NCBI RefSeq assembly: GCF_000265245.1 | Contig: NZ_AJKS02000001.1 | Coordinates: 124,001 to 188,000 of the forward strand | Direction of reading: 5' to 3' | DNA length: 64,000 nt | Source: Halomonas smyrnensis AAD6 | Lineage (GTDB): Bacteria > Pseudomonadota > Gammaproteobacteria > Pseudomonadales > Halomonadaceae | In this document: piece after piece, positions 44,429-53,505 of the stretch | How the letters are laid out: every line of letters begins with the position of its first letter | Position numbering within the stretch: position 1 is the stretch's first letter | The notes under the pieces: generated by a model | What the model was told of the DNA's origin: nothing | Database searches by the model: none | Seen by the model: only the letters and a program-made list of their open reading frames with translations | Translations under genes and position numbers: made by a program

Positions 44429-45628
44429 ATGGATCATCACGCCTATCGCCACGCCCTCGCCGAACGCCTGGCCGGCAGCGAACTGCCGGTGCCCGAAGCC
44501 GAGCTCGACGCCCGCTGCCGGCGCCTGCGCGAGGCCATGGCCGCGGCCGGCCTGGATGCGCTGCTGCTCACCGATCCCGCCGATCTCTACTATCTCACCG
44601 GCTATCACACCTTCGAGGTCTCGGTGCACGCCTGCCTGGTGGTCGATGCCGCGCGCCTGGTGCTGCAGGTGCCGTCCATCGAGACCGGTCCGGCGGTGGT
44701 CACCGCCCGGGTCGACGAGGTGCTCGGCTATCGCTGGGAGAGCCCTGAGGAGGTGGTCGCGCCGCTGGCCGAGACGCTGGCCCCCCATCGCGCCATCGGC
44801 CTCGACCCGCTGAGCGCCGGGCTGCGTCACGGCGTGCTGGTGCCGCTGCAGGAGCGGCTCGGCACCGGGCGCTTCCGCGACGACGGCGGGGCGCTGGTCG
44901 ATGCGCTGCGGCTGGTCAAGAGCCCGTGGGAGCTCGATTGCCTGCGCGAGAGCGCGCGGATCACCGGGCTCGGCATCCGCGCCGCCCGCGAGGTCATCGC
45001 CCCCGGCGTCACCGACAACGCGGTGGCGGCGGAGGGCGCCCGGGCGATGCTGGCGGCGGGCAGCGAGTTCATGAGCCTGCAGCCCATCGTCACCGTCGGG
45101 CCGCGTTCCGGCACCATCCACGTCAATCACAAGCGGCGCACCATCGGCGCCGGCGAGCCGGTGTTCCTGGAGTTCGGCTCGGCCTTCGAGCGCTACACGG
45201 CGCCGATGATGAGCACCGCCGTGGCCGGCCGCGCCGACGACGAGATGCGGGCGCTGCGCGACGCCTGCCGGGCCGCCTTCGAGGCGCTGTGCGCGGCGAT
45301 GCGGCCGGGCAACACCTTCGACGACGCGGCCCGGGCCGGCGAGGCGGCCATCGCCGGCTTGAACGCCGGGATCGCCGAGCGGGCCTTCTTCTCCGGCGTC
45401 TTCGGCTACTCGGTGGGCGCCCAGTTTCCGCCCAGCTGGGTCGAGGGCACCGGCTATCTCGCCCGCGGCCAGGAACGCGAGCTCGAGGCGGACATGGTCT
45501 TTCACCTGCCGCTGTGTCTGCGCCTGCCGGGGCGCTTCGGCATCGGCGTGAGCGATACCGTGCGCGTCACCCCGAGCGGGGGCGAGCCGCTCACCGACAA
45601 TGACTGGCAGTTGCACGAGCGGCCTTGA
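44429..45628 (+). CDS. M24-family hydrolase without metal ligands (DoeA/EutD ectoine-hydrolase-like)
   Basis: 399 residues: creatinase-type N-domain, then a pita-bread M24 domain. The five metal ligands of methionine/proline aminopeptidases are not conserved: the first Asp pair is replaced in [16 protein letters not shown], the His site reads [12 protein letters not shown], and the last Glu region reads [11 protein letters not shown]. The GYSxG...PPxW pattern resembles metal-free ectoine hydrolases (DoeA/EutD). Ectoine ring opening is one possibility, but the usual doeB/doeC partners are absent, so a related amide hydrolase is equally plausible. Confidence 0.7.
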   Translation: MDHHAYRHALAERLAGSELPVPEAELDARCRRLREAMAAAGLDALLLTDPADLYYLTGYHTFEVSVHACLVVDAARLVLQVPSIETGPAVVTARVDEVLGYRWESPEEVVAPLAETLAPHRAIGLDPLSAGLRHGVLVPLQERLGTGRFRDDGGALVDALRLVKSPWELDCLRESARITGLGIRAAREVIAPGVTDNAVAAEGARAMLAAGSEFMSLQPIVTVGPRSGTIHVNHKRRTIGAGEPVFLEFGSAFERYTAPMMSTAVAGRADDEMRALRDACRAAFEALCAAMRPGNTFDDAARAGEAAIAGLNAGIAERAFFSGVFGYSVGAQFPPSWVEGTGYLARGQERELEADMVFHLPLCLRLPGRFGIGVSDTVRVTPSGGEPLTDNDWQLHERP

Positions 45629-45692
45629 AGGTCGCGCGGATGCCCCCATTGTGTTTTACGTTAGCAAGCTATTAAACGAATCAGGAGGCAGC

Positions 45693-46700
45693 ATGCAGGT
45701 CGTCAATCTCAAGGCCCCGGGCGGGCTCGATCGGCTCGAACTCGGCGAGCAGCCGGCCCCCGGCGAGCCCGGCCCCGGCGAGATCCGCGTGCGCCTGCAC
45801 GCCAGCTCGCTCAACTTCCACGACTACCTGGTGGTGACCGGCGCGTCGCCCGCCGAGGACGGCCGCATCCCGATGTCGGACGGCGCCGGCGTGGTCGAGG
45901 CGGTCGGCGAGGGCGTGAGCGAGTTCGCCGTCGGTGACGCGGTGGTGTCCACCTTCTTCCCCGAGTGGCTGGACGGTCCGGCGCGCCACGGCGACTTCGC
46001 CACCGTGCCGGGGGACGGCATCGACGGCTACGCCCGCGAATCGGTGGTGCGTCCGGCGACCGGCTTCACCCGTCAGCCGGAGGGCTGGTCCCACGCCCAG
46101 TCGGCGACCCTGACCACCGCCGGCCTGACCGCCTGGCGTGCGCTGGTGGGCGATGGCGGCCTCAAGGCCGGCGATATCGTGCTGGTGCTGGGCACCGGCG
46201 GCGTGTCGATCTTCGCCCTGCAGTTCGCCCGCATGATGGGCGCCCGGGTGATCGCCACCTCGTCGTCCGAGGCCAAGATGCAGCGGCTGCGCGAGCTGGG
46301 CGCCGAGCATGTGGTCAACTACCGCGAGGACCCCGAGTGGGGCCGCAAGGTGAAGGAGCTGACCGGCGGCAAGGGCGTCGACCACGTGATCGAGGTGGGC
46401 GGCCCGGGCACCCTGGCGCAGTCCATCGAGGCGGTGCGCATCGGCGGCCACATCTCGCTGATCGGCGTGCTGACCGGCGTCGGCGGTGAGGTGCCCACGG
46501 CCAAGCTGATGGCCAAGCAGGCCCGCCTGCAGGGGTTGATCGTCGGCAGCCGCACCCAGCAGCAGGAGATGGTCCGCGCCATCGAGGCCAACGGCATGAT
46601 GCCGGTGATCGATCGCGAGTTCCCGCTCGGCGAGATCGCCGACGCCTTCCGCCACCAGGAAACCGGCCGCCACTTCGGTAAGATCTGCCTGACCTGGTGA
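45693..46700 (+). CDS. NAD(P)-dependent quinone-oxidoreductase-like MDR alcohol dehydrogenase
   Basis: 335 residues of the medium-chain dehydrogenase/reductase superfamily: GroES-like N-domain (LHASSLNFHDYLVVTG) and Rossmann domain (VLVLGTGGVSIFALQFA). The catalytic zinc cysteine/histidine set of classic alcohol dehydrogenases is missing, so it belongs with zinc-free quinone/enone reductases. AGGAGG precedes ATG 45693. Lies 64 bp after the M24 gene on the same strand. Substrate unknown. Confidence 0.82.
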   Translation: MQVVNLKAPGGLDRLELGEQPAPGEPGPGEIRVRLHASSLNFHDYLVVTGASPAEDGRIPMSDGAGVVEAVGEGVSEFAVGDAVVSTFFPEWLDGPARHGDFATVPGDGIDGYARESVVRPATGFTRQPEGWSHAQSATLTTAGLTAWRALVGDGGLKAGDIVLVLGTGGVSIFALQFARMMGARVIATSSSEAKMQRLRELGAEHVVNYREDPEWGRKVKELTGGKGVDHVIEVGGPGTLAQSIEAVRIGGHISLIGVLTGVGGEVPTAKLMAKQARLQGLIVGSRTQQQEMVRAIEANGMMPVIDREFPLGEIADAFRHQETGRHFGKICLTW

Positions 46701-46805
46701 TCCCCCCGCCTGAACCCCGCGGGTAGCCCCATCGCGCCGCCGCGCCCTTGCCGGGTGTCGGCGGCGCGCGCATTCTGGAGGCATGCCCGCTGCCCGGAGG
46801 CGCCG

Positions 46806-48686
46806 ATGTTCCGCTTCTTCGAGACCCTGGTCGATCCCTATCCCGAGCGCGAGATGGGCGTGCCGCCGCGCGGGCTGTTCGCCTTCATCCGCTTCTATTC
46901 GCGCCCGGTGGCGGGGCTGCTGGTGGCCATGTCGGTGGTCGCGGGGCTGGTCTCGGCGGTGGAGCTGGTGTTCTTCCACAGCATGGGCCAGCTGGTCGAC
47001 TGGCTCTCCAATGCCGAGCGCGAGGGCTTCTTCGCCGCCCACGGCTGGCGCCTGGCGGGGCTGGCGGCGCTGGTGCTGGTGGGCCTGCCGCTGCTGGTGC
47101 TGCTGCGCTCGCTGCTCACCCACCAGGGCATCTTCGGCAACTACCCGATGCTCGGCCGCTGGCTCTCGCACCGCCAGATGCTGGCCCAGAGCATGGCCTT
47201 CTTCCAGGACGAGTTCGCCGGCCGTGTCTCGCAGAAGGTGATGCAGACGGCGCTGGCGATCCGCGAGACGGTCATGAAGCTGATGGACCTGCTGGTCTAC
47301 GTGGCCGTCTACTTCGTCGGCGCCATGTGGCTGCTGGGCAGCGCCGAGCCCTGGCTGGTGGCGCCGCTGGTGCTGTGGCTGGCCGGCTATATCGGCCTGA
47401 TGCGGATCTTCGTGCCGCGGCTGCGCGCGGTGTCCATGGCCCAGGCCGACGCCCGGGCGCGCATGACCGGGCGCATCGTCGACAGCTACAGCAACATCCA
47501 GACCATCAAGCTGTTCGCCGACCGTCGCCGCGAGGAGGCCTACGCCCGCGACGCCATGGAGGGCTTCATGACCACGGTGCACGGCCAGATGCGCCTGGCC
47601 ACCTGGCTGTCGGTGTCGCTGACCGCGCTCAACTCGCTGCTGCTGGCCTCGGTGGCGACGCTGGCCATCGGCGCCTGGTACCTGGAGATGGTGTCGCTGG
47701 GGGTGATCGCGGTGGCCATCGCCCTGGTGATGCGCATCCGCTTCATGTCCGACTGGATCCTGTGGGAGGTGGCGAGCCTGTTCGAGAACATCGGCACCGT
47801 GCAGGACGGCATCAACACCATCGCCCGCACGCCGGCGGTGCAGGACGCGCCGGACGCGCGTGAGCTTTCCGTGAGCCGCGGCGAGATCCGCTTCGAGGCG
47901 CTGCGCTTCGGCTACGAGCGCCCCGGGGCGGCGCTGGAGCGGCCGGTGTTCGACGGCTTCGACCTGACCATCGCCCCGGGCGAGAAGGTCGGGCTGATCG
48001 GCCGCTCCGGCGCCGGCAAGTCGACCCTCGCCCACCTGCTGCTGCGCTTCTACGACCTGCAGGGCGGGCGCATCCTGATCGACGATCAGGACATCGCCGG
48101 CGTCACCCAGGAATCGCTGCGCCGGCACATCGGCATGGTCACCCAGGACACCTCGCTGCTGCACCGCTCGGTGCGCGACAACATCCGCTACGGCTGCCCG
48201 GAGGCCGACGACGAGGCGATCATGCGCGCGGTGCGCCAGGCCCACGCCGACAGCTTCCTCGACGAGCTGGTCGATCCCAGGGGGCGGCGAGGCCTGGACG
48301 CCCACGTCGGCGAACGCGGCGTGAAGCTCTCCGGCGGCCAGCGTCAGCGCATCGCCATCGCCCGGGTGCTGCTCAAGAACGCGCCGCTGCTGGTGCTCGA
48401 CGAGGCCACCTCGGCGCTGGATTCCGAGGTCGAGGCCGCGATCCAGGAGCAGCTCTACGCGCTGATGGCGGGCAAGACGGTGATCGCCATCGCCCACCGG
48501 CTGTCGACCATCGCCATGCTCGACCGGCTGGTGGTGGTCGACGAGGGGCGCATCGTCGAGGTCGGCAGCCACCGCGAACTGCTGGCCCGCGATGGCCTCT
48601 ATGCGGCGCTGTGGCGGCGCCAGTCCGGCGGCTTCCTGGGGCTCGAATGCGAGGAGGCCCGCGCCGAATCCGCCGCGGAGCGCTGA
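46806..48686 (+). CDS. ABC exporter, fused membrane and ATPase domains
   Basis: 626 residues. The membrane domain with about six helices (about 30-340) and the ATPase domain (about 360-600) carry Walker A GRSGAGKST, signature LSGGQ, Walker B LLVLDEATSALD and H-loop AHRLST. This half-transporter dimerises like MsbA. A conserved N-terminal amphipathic segment (PYPEREMGVPPRGLFAF) is typical of a proteobacterial exporter subgroup of unknown substrate. GGAGG precedes ATG 46806. Convergent with paiB, 4 bp apart. Confidence 0.88.
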   Translation: MFRFFETLVDPYPEREMGVPPRGLFAFIRFYSRPVAGLLVAMSVVAGLVSAVELVFFHSMGQLVDWLSNAEREGFFAAHGWRLAGLAALVLVGLPLLVLLRSLLTHQGIFGNYPMLGRWLSHRQMLAQSMAFFQDEFAGRVSQKVMQTALAIRETVMKLMDLLVYVAVYFVGAMWLLGSAEPWLVAPLVLWLAGYIGLMRIFVPRLRAVSMAQADARARMTGRIVDSYSNIQTIKLFADRRREEAYARDAMEGFMTTVHGQMRLATWLSVSLTALNSLLLASVATLAIGAWYLEMVSLGVIAVAIALVMRIRFMSDWILWEVASLFENIGTVQDGINTIARTPAVQDAPDARELSVSRGEIRFEALRFGYERPGAALERPVFDGFDLTIAPGEKVGLIGRSGAGKSTLAHLLLRFYDLQGGRILIDDQDIAGVTQESLRRHIGMVTQDTSLLHRSVRDNIRYGCPEADDEAIMRAVRQAHADSFLDELVDPRGRRGLDAHVGERGVKLSGGQRQRIAIARVLLKNAPLLVLDEATSALDSEVEAAIQEQLYALMAGKTVIAIAHRLSTIAMLDRLVVVDEGRIVEVGSHRELLARDGLYAALWRRQSGGFLGLECEEARAESAAER

Positions 48687-48690
48687 GCCT

Positions 48691-49323
48691 TCAGCGAGGC
48701 GGGGCCTCGTCGTCCATCCCGACCACCTGCGCCAGATAGTCTCGGGCGTAGCGCCCCAGCTGCCGGGCCAGCGGATCGTCGCTGGCGCCCAGACCGGCCA
48801 GCACGCCGGCCCGATCTTCCCGCGAGCGGTGCTGGCCCAGCTTGGCGGTTCCCTCGAGCGTGTCCAGCCGAATCCTGACACCGACCACGCCGGCGAGCAG
48901 TCGCTCCCGATAGGCCTCGCTCATCAGCGTGGCGTCGTCCAGCAGTTCGGGCTCGTATCGGGCCACCAGCGCATCCAGGGAGGCCAGGGTGGCGGCCTCG
49001 TCGAGGCATTCGACGCGGCCGCGGGCGTGCACAGCCGCGTAGTGCCAGGTCGGCACCGCCGGCCCGGCGGCGTACCAGCGTGGCGACACGTAGCCGTGGG
49101 GCCCGTGGAAGACCGCCAGCACCCGCCGGCCGTCCAGCTCATTACCGTTTGGATTGGCGCGGGCGAGGTGGCCGTAGAGGCTGCCCAGCTCGCCCTCGTC
49201 GCGCTCGAGCACCAGTGGCAGATGGCTGACCCGAAGGCGGTCGTCGGTGAGTGTGGCGAAGCCGTGGGCGTCGATCAGCGCCTGGGCCTGCGCCAGGGGC
49301 ATGTGCGTATCGCTAAGGGGCAT
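48691..49323 (-). CDS. paiB: PaiB-type FMN-binding regulator
   Basis: 210 residues of the PaiB/FMN-binding split-barrel family: LRVSHLPLVLERDEGELGSL, HGPHGYVSPRWY, PTWHYAAVHARG and LAGVVGVRIRLDTLEGTAKL (GxxKLxQ motif). In Bacillus PaiB is a negative regulator linked to PaiA, a GNAT polyamine acetyltransferase; here too a GNAT gene lies immediately upstream on the same strand, 39 bp away. GGAG precedes ATG 49323. Confidence 0.88.
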   Translation of the reverse strand: MPLSDTHMPLAQAQALIDAHGFATLTDDRLRVSHLPLVLERDEGELGSLYGHLARANPNGNELDGRRVLAVFHGPHGYVSPRWYAAGPAVPTWHYAAVHARGRVECLDEAATLASLDALVARYEPELLDDATLMSEAYRERLLAGVVGVRIRLDTLEGTAKLGQHRSREDRAGVLAGLGASDDPLARQLGRYARDYLAQVVGMDDEAPPR

Positions 49324-49362
49324 GGACAGGGCTCCGTGAGGGCTCTCTAGTCGGGTCGGGGG

Positions 49363-49809
49363 CTAGCCGAGGGTCAGGGCGTAGTGATGGAAGGCCTCGT
49401 CGCGCCGCCAACCCTCGGATTCGTAGAGGGCCTGGGCGGTCCGGTTGTCGATGCCGGTGGCAAGCGTCAGATGATGGACGCCCTCGGCCCGGGCCAGCTC
49501 GGCGGCGGCCCGCATCAGGGCGCGGCCGACGCCCCGGCCACGGGCATCGGGCGCCACGAACAGGTCGTTGAGTCGCCACTGGCGGGCCAGGCGCACGGTG
49601 CTGAACAGCGGGTAGCACTGCACGAAGCCGGCCAGGTTGGCGTCGTCTTCCTCGTGCACCAGCAGGTGGGAATCGCCCTGTTCCAGGCGCCGGCCGATGA
49701 AGTGCCGGGCGGCGTCCGGGTCGCTGGCCTGGCCGTAGAAGACGCGATAGCCATCGAGCAGCGAGGCCAGGGGCTCGAGGTCGTGGCAGCGGGCGTGACG
49801 GATGGACAT
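49363..49809 (-). CDS. GNAT-family N-acetyltransferase
   Basis: 148 residues with the acetyl-CoA motif A (LNDLFVAPDARGRGVGRALMRAAAE) and motif B (NRTAQALYESEGWRRDEAFHHYAL). ATG 49809 follows GAGGAG. The operon with paiB recalls PaiA/PaiB, suggesting a small-amine substrate, though polyamine specificity is not established. Divergent from the MocR gene, with a strong 28-bp operator between them. Confidence 0.85.
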   Translation of the reverse strand: MSIRHARCHDLEPLASLLDGYRVFYGQASDPDAARHFIGRRLEQGDSHLLVHEEDDANLAGFVQCYPLFSTVRLARQWRLNDLFVAPDARGRGVGRALMRAAAELARAEGVHHLTLATGIDNRTAQALYESEGWRRDEAFHHYALTLG

Positions 49810-49858
49810 GGAAGACTCCTCGGATCGGTGGGCGATGACAGCCTCGGAGTCTGTGGGC

Positions 49859-49886
49859 ATAGTGGTTCCCTGATAAGAACCACTAT
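49859..49886. promoter_or_regulatory. MocR operator: perfect 10-bp inverted repeat
   Basis: ATAGTGGTTC (49859-49868) and GAACCACTAT (49877-49886) are exact inverse complements with an 8-base spacer, centred in the 88-bp region between the divergent GNAT and MocR genes. Chance occurrence of such arms is very unlikely. Probably bound by the MocR protein to control both directions. Confidence 0.75.
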
Positions 49887-49897
49887 TGGAGAAAACG

Positions 49898-51409
49898 ATG
49901 GAACCGGTTGTCGCCGCGCGGGCCGACTGGCTCGGCGAGGCGCTGGGCATGGTGTTGGGCGAGACGTCCTCGCTGCCGCTGACGCGCCGCCTGTATCGGG
50001 CGCTGCGCGACTGGGTGCAGTCGGGGCGCCTGGCCAGCGGTGCCCGGCTGCCGTCTTCCCGCCGCCTGGCGCGGGAGCTGGGCGTGGGGCGCAACACCGT
50101 GCTGGACGCCCTCGACCAGCTGGTCGCCGAGGGCTTCCTGGAGGCCCGGCCCGGCGCCGGCACCTATGTGGCCGATCTGCCGTTTTCTCACGTCGAGGCG
50201 CCGTCGTCGGAAGCGTCGGCCGACCCATCGCCGACGGCGGCGCTGTCGGCCCGGGGCGAGCGGCTGCTGCGTCTCAGCGGCGCCTCGGCCGGGCACCACG
50301 AGGCCTTCCCGCCGGGGGTGCCGGCCCTCGACCGCTTCCCCGACGAGCTCTGGCAGCGCCTGCTCCGGCGCCACCGGCGTCGCGCCCCCGAGGCCTGGCG
50401 GGATTATCGCGCCGAGGGCGGCGTGCCGGCGCTGCGCGAGGCGCTGTGCGACTACCTGCGACTGTCGCGCTCGGTGCGCTGCCGCCCGGAGCAAGTGCTG
50501 GTGGTGCAGGGGGCCCAGCAGGGCTTCGAGCTGATCGCGCGGATGCTGGCCGATCCCGGCGAGGCGGTGTGGATGGAGGAGCCCGGCTACGGCGGCGCCC
50601 GGGCCTGCTTCGAGGCCTCCGGCCTTTCGCTGGTGCCGGCTCCGGTGGACGACGAGGGCCTGAATCCGGCGCGCGTGCCGGCGGGCCACGGCGACCCGCG
50701 GCTGATCTACCTCACGCCCTCCCACCAGTATCCCTGTGGCGTGACCATGAGCCTTGCGCGGCGACTGGCGCTGCTCGAGGCGGCCGAGCGGCACGGCGCC
50801 TGGATCGTGGAGGATGACTACGACAGCGAGTTCCGCTACGGCCAGCGGCCCGTCGCCGCCCTCCAGGGGCTCACCGAGGCGGCGCGGGTGATCTACGTCG
50901 GCACCCTCAGCAAGGTGCTCTATCCGGGGCTTCGGCTCGGCTACCTGGTGTTGCCGGCGCCGCTGGTGGAGCCCTTCCGGCGCGCCAACGCGAGGCTGCA
51001 TCGCGAGGCGCAGTATCCGGTGCAGGCGGCGCTGGGCGAGTTCATCGCCGCCGGGCACTTCTCGCGGCACGTGCGCCGCATGCGCGAGTGCTACCGCCAG
51101 CGCCAGGCGCTGCTGCGTCACGCGCTGGCGCCGGCCGTGGCGCGGGGCCTGGTGCTGTCGGAGGGGCAGGCCGGCATGCATCTGGTGGCCTGGCTCGACG
51201 ATCCCGCCCTCGAGGCGGCCCTGGTCGAGCGCGGCGAGGCGGCCGGCATCACCCTGTCGCCGCTGTCTGGTTTCTATCAGCAGGCGCCGGGGCGTCCTGG
51301 ACTGGTGCTGGGCTACGCCGGCACCCGCGACGAGGAGATCCTGCGCGCCGGATGCTGGCTGGCCGAGGCCTGGCTGGCGCTGGTCGAGGGCGCCGATCGA
51401 CGGAACTGA
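49898..51409 (+). CDS. MocR-type regulator (GntR helix-turn-helix fused to PLP aminotransferase fold)
   Basis: 503 residues: GntR winged helix at about 30-95 (LPSSRRLARELGVGRNTVLD), then a fold-type-I aminotransferase domain with the PLP lysine in VGTLSKVLYPGLRLGY and DDYDSEFRY. MocR proteins sense PLP adducts of amino acids or amines. The divergent paiB-GNAT operon and the shared inverted repeat make that operon the probable target, consistent with control by an amine. ATG 49898 is preferred to a TTG four codons upstream. Confidence 0.9.
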   Translation: MEPVVAARADWLGEALGMVLGETSSLPLTRRLYRALRDWVQSGRLASGARLPSSRRLARELGVGRNTVLDALDQLVAEGFLEARPGAGTYVADLPFSHVEAPSSEASADPSPTAALSARGERLLRLSGASAGHHEAFPPGVPALDRFPDELWQRLLRRHRRRAPEAWRDYRAEGGVPALREALCDYLRLSRSVRCRPEQVLVVQGAQQGFELIARMLADPGEAVWMEEPGYGGARACFEASGLSLVPAPVDDEGLNPARVPAGHGDPRLIYLTPSHQYPCGVTMSLARRLALLEAAERHGAWIVEDDYDSEFRYGQRPVAALQGLTEAARVIYVGTLSKVLYPGLRLGYLVLPAPLVEPFRRANARLHREAQYPVQAALGEFIAAGHFSRHVRRMRECYRQRQALLRHALAPAVARGLVLSEGQAGMHLVAWLDDPALEAALVERGEAAGITLSPLSGFYQQAPGRPGLVLGYAGTRDEEILRAGCWLAEAWLALVEGADRRN

Positions 51410-51486
51410 TCGACGGGCACGGCCGAGCCCCCGGCGCCGGGCTCCATTCTTCTCCGACGGGAGGTGGCCGGCTCCGAGGGACGCCG

Positions 51487-52767
51487 TCACTGCCACCAGG
51501 CCACGCCTAACCCGACCAGCAGCGACAGCAGCATCGGCGGTGCGACCCGCTTGCCCAGCGCCGCGCTGCCGAGCCCGGCGGCCATGCCGGCCTTGATCAG
51601 GTTGTTGATCGAGGCGGCCAGGATGATGCCGAGCACCGCGGTCGATGGCGGGATGGCGTCCCGCGAGAGGCGGGTCAGCGACAGGGTGATGGCGTCCACG
51701 TCGGCCACGCCGGAGGCCGCCGCCAGCAGGTAGATGCCGGCATCGCCGAGCCAGGCCTGGAGCCACTGGCCGAGCAGCATGATCGCCGCCAGCAGCACGC
51801 CGAACAGCAGCGCCATGCGCAGTTCCAGCGGGTTCTGGTGGCGCTCGGGGCGCTCGATGCGTGCCTCCTGGCGATGGCGGCGCCACAGCACCAGGGCCGG
51901 CAGATAGAGCAGCAGGGTCATCAGCGCCACCGGCAGGATCAGGCGCGGCAGCAGCGCCGGATGGATCACCAGGCAGTAGAGCAGGATGCGCGGGAACATG
52001 GTGCCGCAGGCGATCAGCACGCCGGCCGCCAGCAGCGGCGCGAGGGTCGCCTGCTGGCGCGACAGGCGGCTGAAGTGCAGGGTCAGGGCGGTAGAAGAGC
52101 TGAGCCCAGCGAACAGGCTGGTGAACAGGATGCCCTTGGCGGCGCCGCCGAGGCGCATGGCGAAGTAGCCGATGAAGGAGATGCCGGCGATCATCACCAC
52201 CATCCACCACAGTTCGCGCGGATTGAGCGCCTCGCCGGGGCCCAGGCCGCGGGCGGGGAGCAGCGGCAGCATCACCACCGTGATCAGCAACAGCTTCAGG
52301 CCCGCGTCCAGCTCGTGGGCCTGCAGGCGATTCAGCAGGCCGTGGATCTCGCGCTTGTTGTCGAGGATCAGGGCGGTCACCACCGCGCAGGCCGCGGCCA
52401 GCGCCAGGTCCACGGCCACCGCCACGGCGCCGAAGCAGAAGGTCAGCAGCAGGCCGACCAGGCCGGTGATGCTGTAGTCCCGACTCTGCGGCAGCCGCGC
52501 GCGATAGGCGCTGCCGGCCAGCGCGGCGACGACGACCAGCAGCAGTGGAAAGGCCCATTCGGTGACGGCCTCGGCGAGCAGGGCGGCGAGGCCGCCGAGC
52601 AGGCCGACCAGGGCATGGGTGCGCACCCCGGCGATGCGTTCGCCGGCCTTTTGTTCGCGCGCCACCCAGCCGCGCTCGATGCCGATCAGGGCGCCGAGCA
52701 GCAGGGCCACGGCCAGCCGGATGGCGGCGTCGTGCCCGGCGAGAAACTGCTGGGTGACCTCTTCCAT
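51487..52767 (-). CDS. MgtC/SapB plus DUF4010 membrane protein
   Basis: 426 residues, about 12 hydrophobic segments. The N-terminal third is MgtC/SapB-like (LLLGALIGIERGW; GVRTHALVGLLGGLAALL); the remainder is a DUF4010 domain (FAGLSSSTALTLHFSRLS; GVADVDAITLSL). Such fusions are common in proteobacteria but have no proven function; a role in magnesium or potential homeostasis is suggested by MgtC. ATG 52767 follows AGGAG. Convergent with the MocR gene. Confidence 0.82.
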   Translation of the reverse strand: MEEVTQQFLAGHDAAIRLAVALLLGALIGIERGWVAREQKAGERIAGVRTHALVGLLGGLAALLAEAVTEWAFPLLLVVVAALAGSAYRARLPQSRDYSITGLVGLLLTFCFGAVAVAVDLALAAACAVVTALILDNKREIHGLLNRLQAHELDAGLKLLLITVVMLPLLPARGLGPGEALNPRELWWMVVMIAGISFIGYFAMRLGGAAKGILFTSLFAGLSSSTALTLHFSRLSRQQATLAPLLAAGVLIACGTMFPRILLYCLVIHPALLPRLILPVALMTLLLYLPALVLWRRHRQEARIERPERHQNPLELRMALLFGVLLAAIMLLGQWLQAWLGDAGIYLLAAASGVADVDAITLSLTRLSRDAIPPSTAVLGIILAASINNLIKAGMAAGLGSAALGKRVAPPMLLSLLVGLGVAWWQ

Positions 52768-52989
52768 GCGGCACTCCTGCATGCGATCGAGCCTGTTTCC
52801 AGCATAGGCGGTGGCGCCGGTCCGCTCGCGTTGGCCCGGTGCCTTGGCCGTCGATGCTCAGGCCTTGACGGGCACCGGGTGACGAGCTCGCCGAGCGCAA
52901 GAGGATGGGCTATACCGCAAATGAGGTGACCCTCGAGCCGTCCGGTGGCGGCGCAGCGGCTCTTTCATGCCATAGCGGAGGGAATTGTC

Positions 52990-53445
52990 ATGCCCATGGA
53001 GCGCGTCAAACGCTTTCTCGACGAGAACGGCGTCAAATATGTCATCCAGCAGCACTCGCCGGCCTACACCGCCCAGGAAGTCGCCGAGGTGGCCCACGTG
53101 CCCGGCCGCCACTTCGCCAAGAGCGTGATGGTCGAGATCGACGGCCGATTGGCGCTGGCGGTGCTGCCGGCCACCGACCGGGTCGACCTGCAGCGCTTCG
53201 CTGGGGCCGTCGGCGTCCGCCGCGTCGAGCTGGCCAGGGAAGCGGACTTCCAGGACCGCTTTCCCGACTGCGAGCCGGGGGCGATGCCGCCCTTCGGCAA
53301 CCTGTTCGAGATGGAGGTGTTCGTCTCGCCGCACCTGGCCGAGGCCGATCTGATCGCCTTCAGCGCCGGCAGCCACCACGAGGTGATGCAGCTGGCCTTC
53401 GGCGTGTTCGAGGACCTGGTGAAGCCGGCCGAAGTGGCGATGTAG
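52990..53445 (+). CDS. YbaK/ProX-type aminoacyl-tRNA deacylase
   Basis: 151 residues, a single YbaK domain: HSPAYTAQEVAEVAHVPGRHFAKSV (with the key lysine), GAMPPFGNLF and GSHHEVMQLAF. These free-standing editing proteins hydrolyse mischarged tRNA (Ala-tRNAPro or Cys-tRNAPro); the closest group is uncertain. GGAGG lies upstream of ATG 52990. Monocistronic, convergent with betA. Confidence 0.88.
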   Translation: MPMERVKRFLDENGVKYVIQQHSPAYTAQEVAEVAHVPGRHFAKSVMVEIDGRLALAVLPATDRVDLQRFAGAVGVRRVELAREADFQDRFPDCEPGAMPPFGNLFEMEVFVSPHLAEADLIAFSAGSHHEVMQLAFGVFEDLVKPAEVAM

Positions 53446-53505
53446 GCGGATCGCGGTATCGCGATACGGGGCGTGGCGGCTGCGATGACCGGCGTGCCCG
53501 GCGGC

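Noticed and set aside
45681-48881. Very long open frame on the minus strand opposite the dehydrogenase and ABC exporter genes
   Set aside because: Its composition (His/Arg/Gln/Ala-rich, no domain) is that of an antisense shadow caused by high GC; the plus-strand genes have all family motifs.
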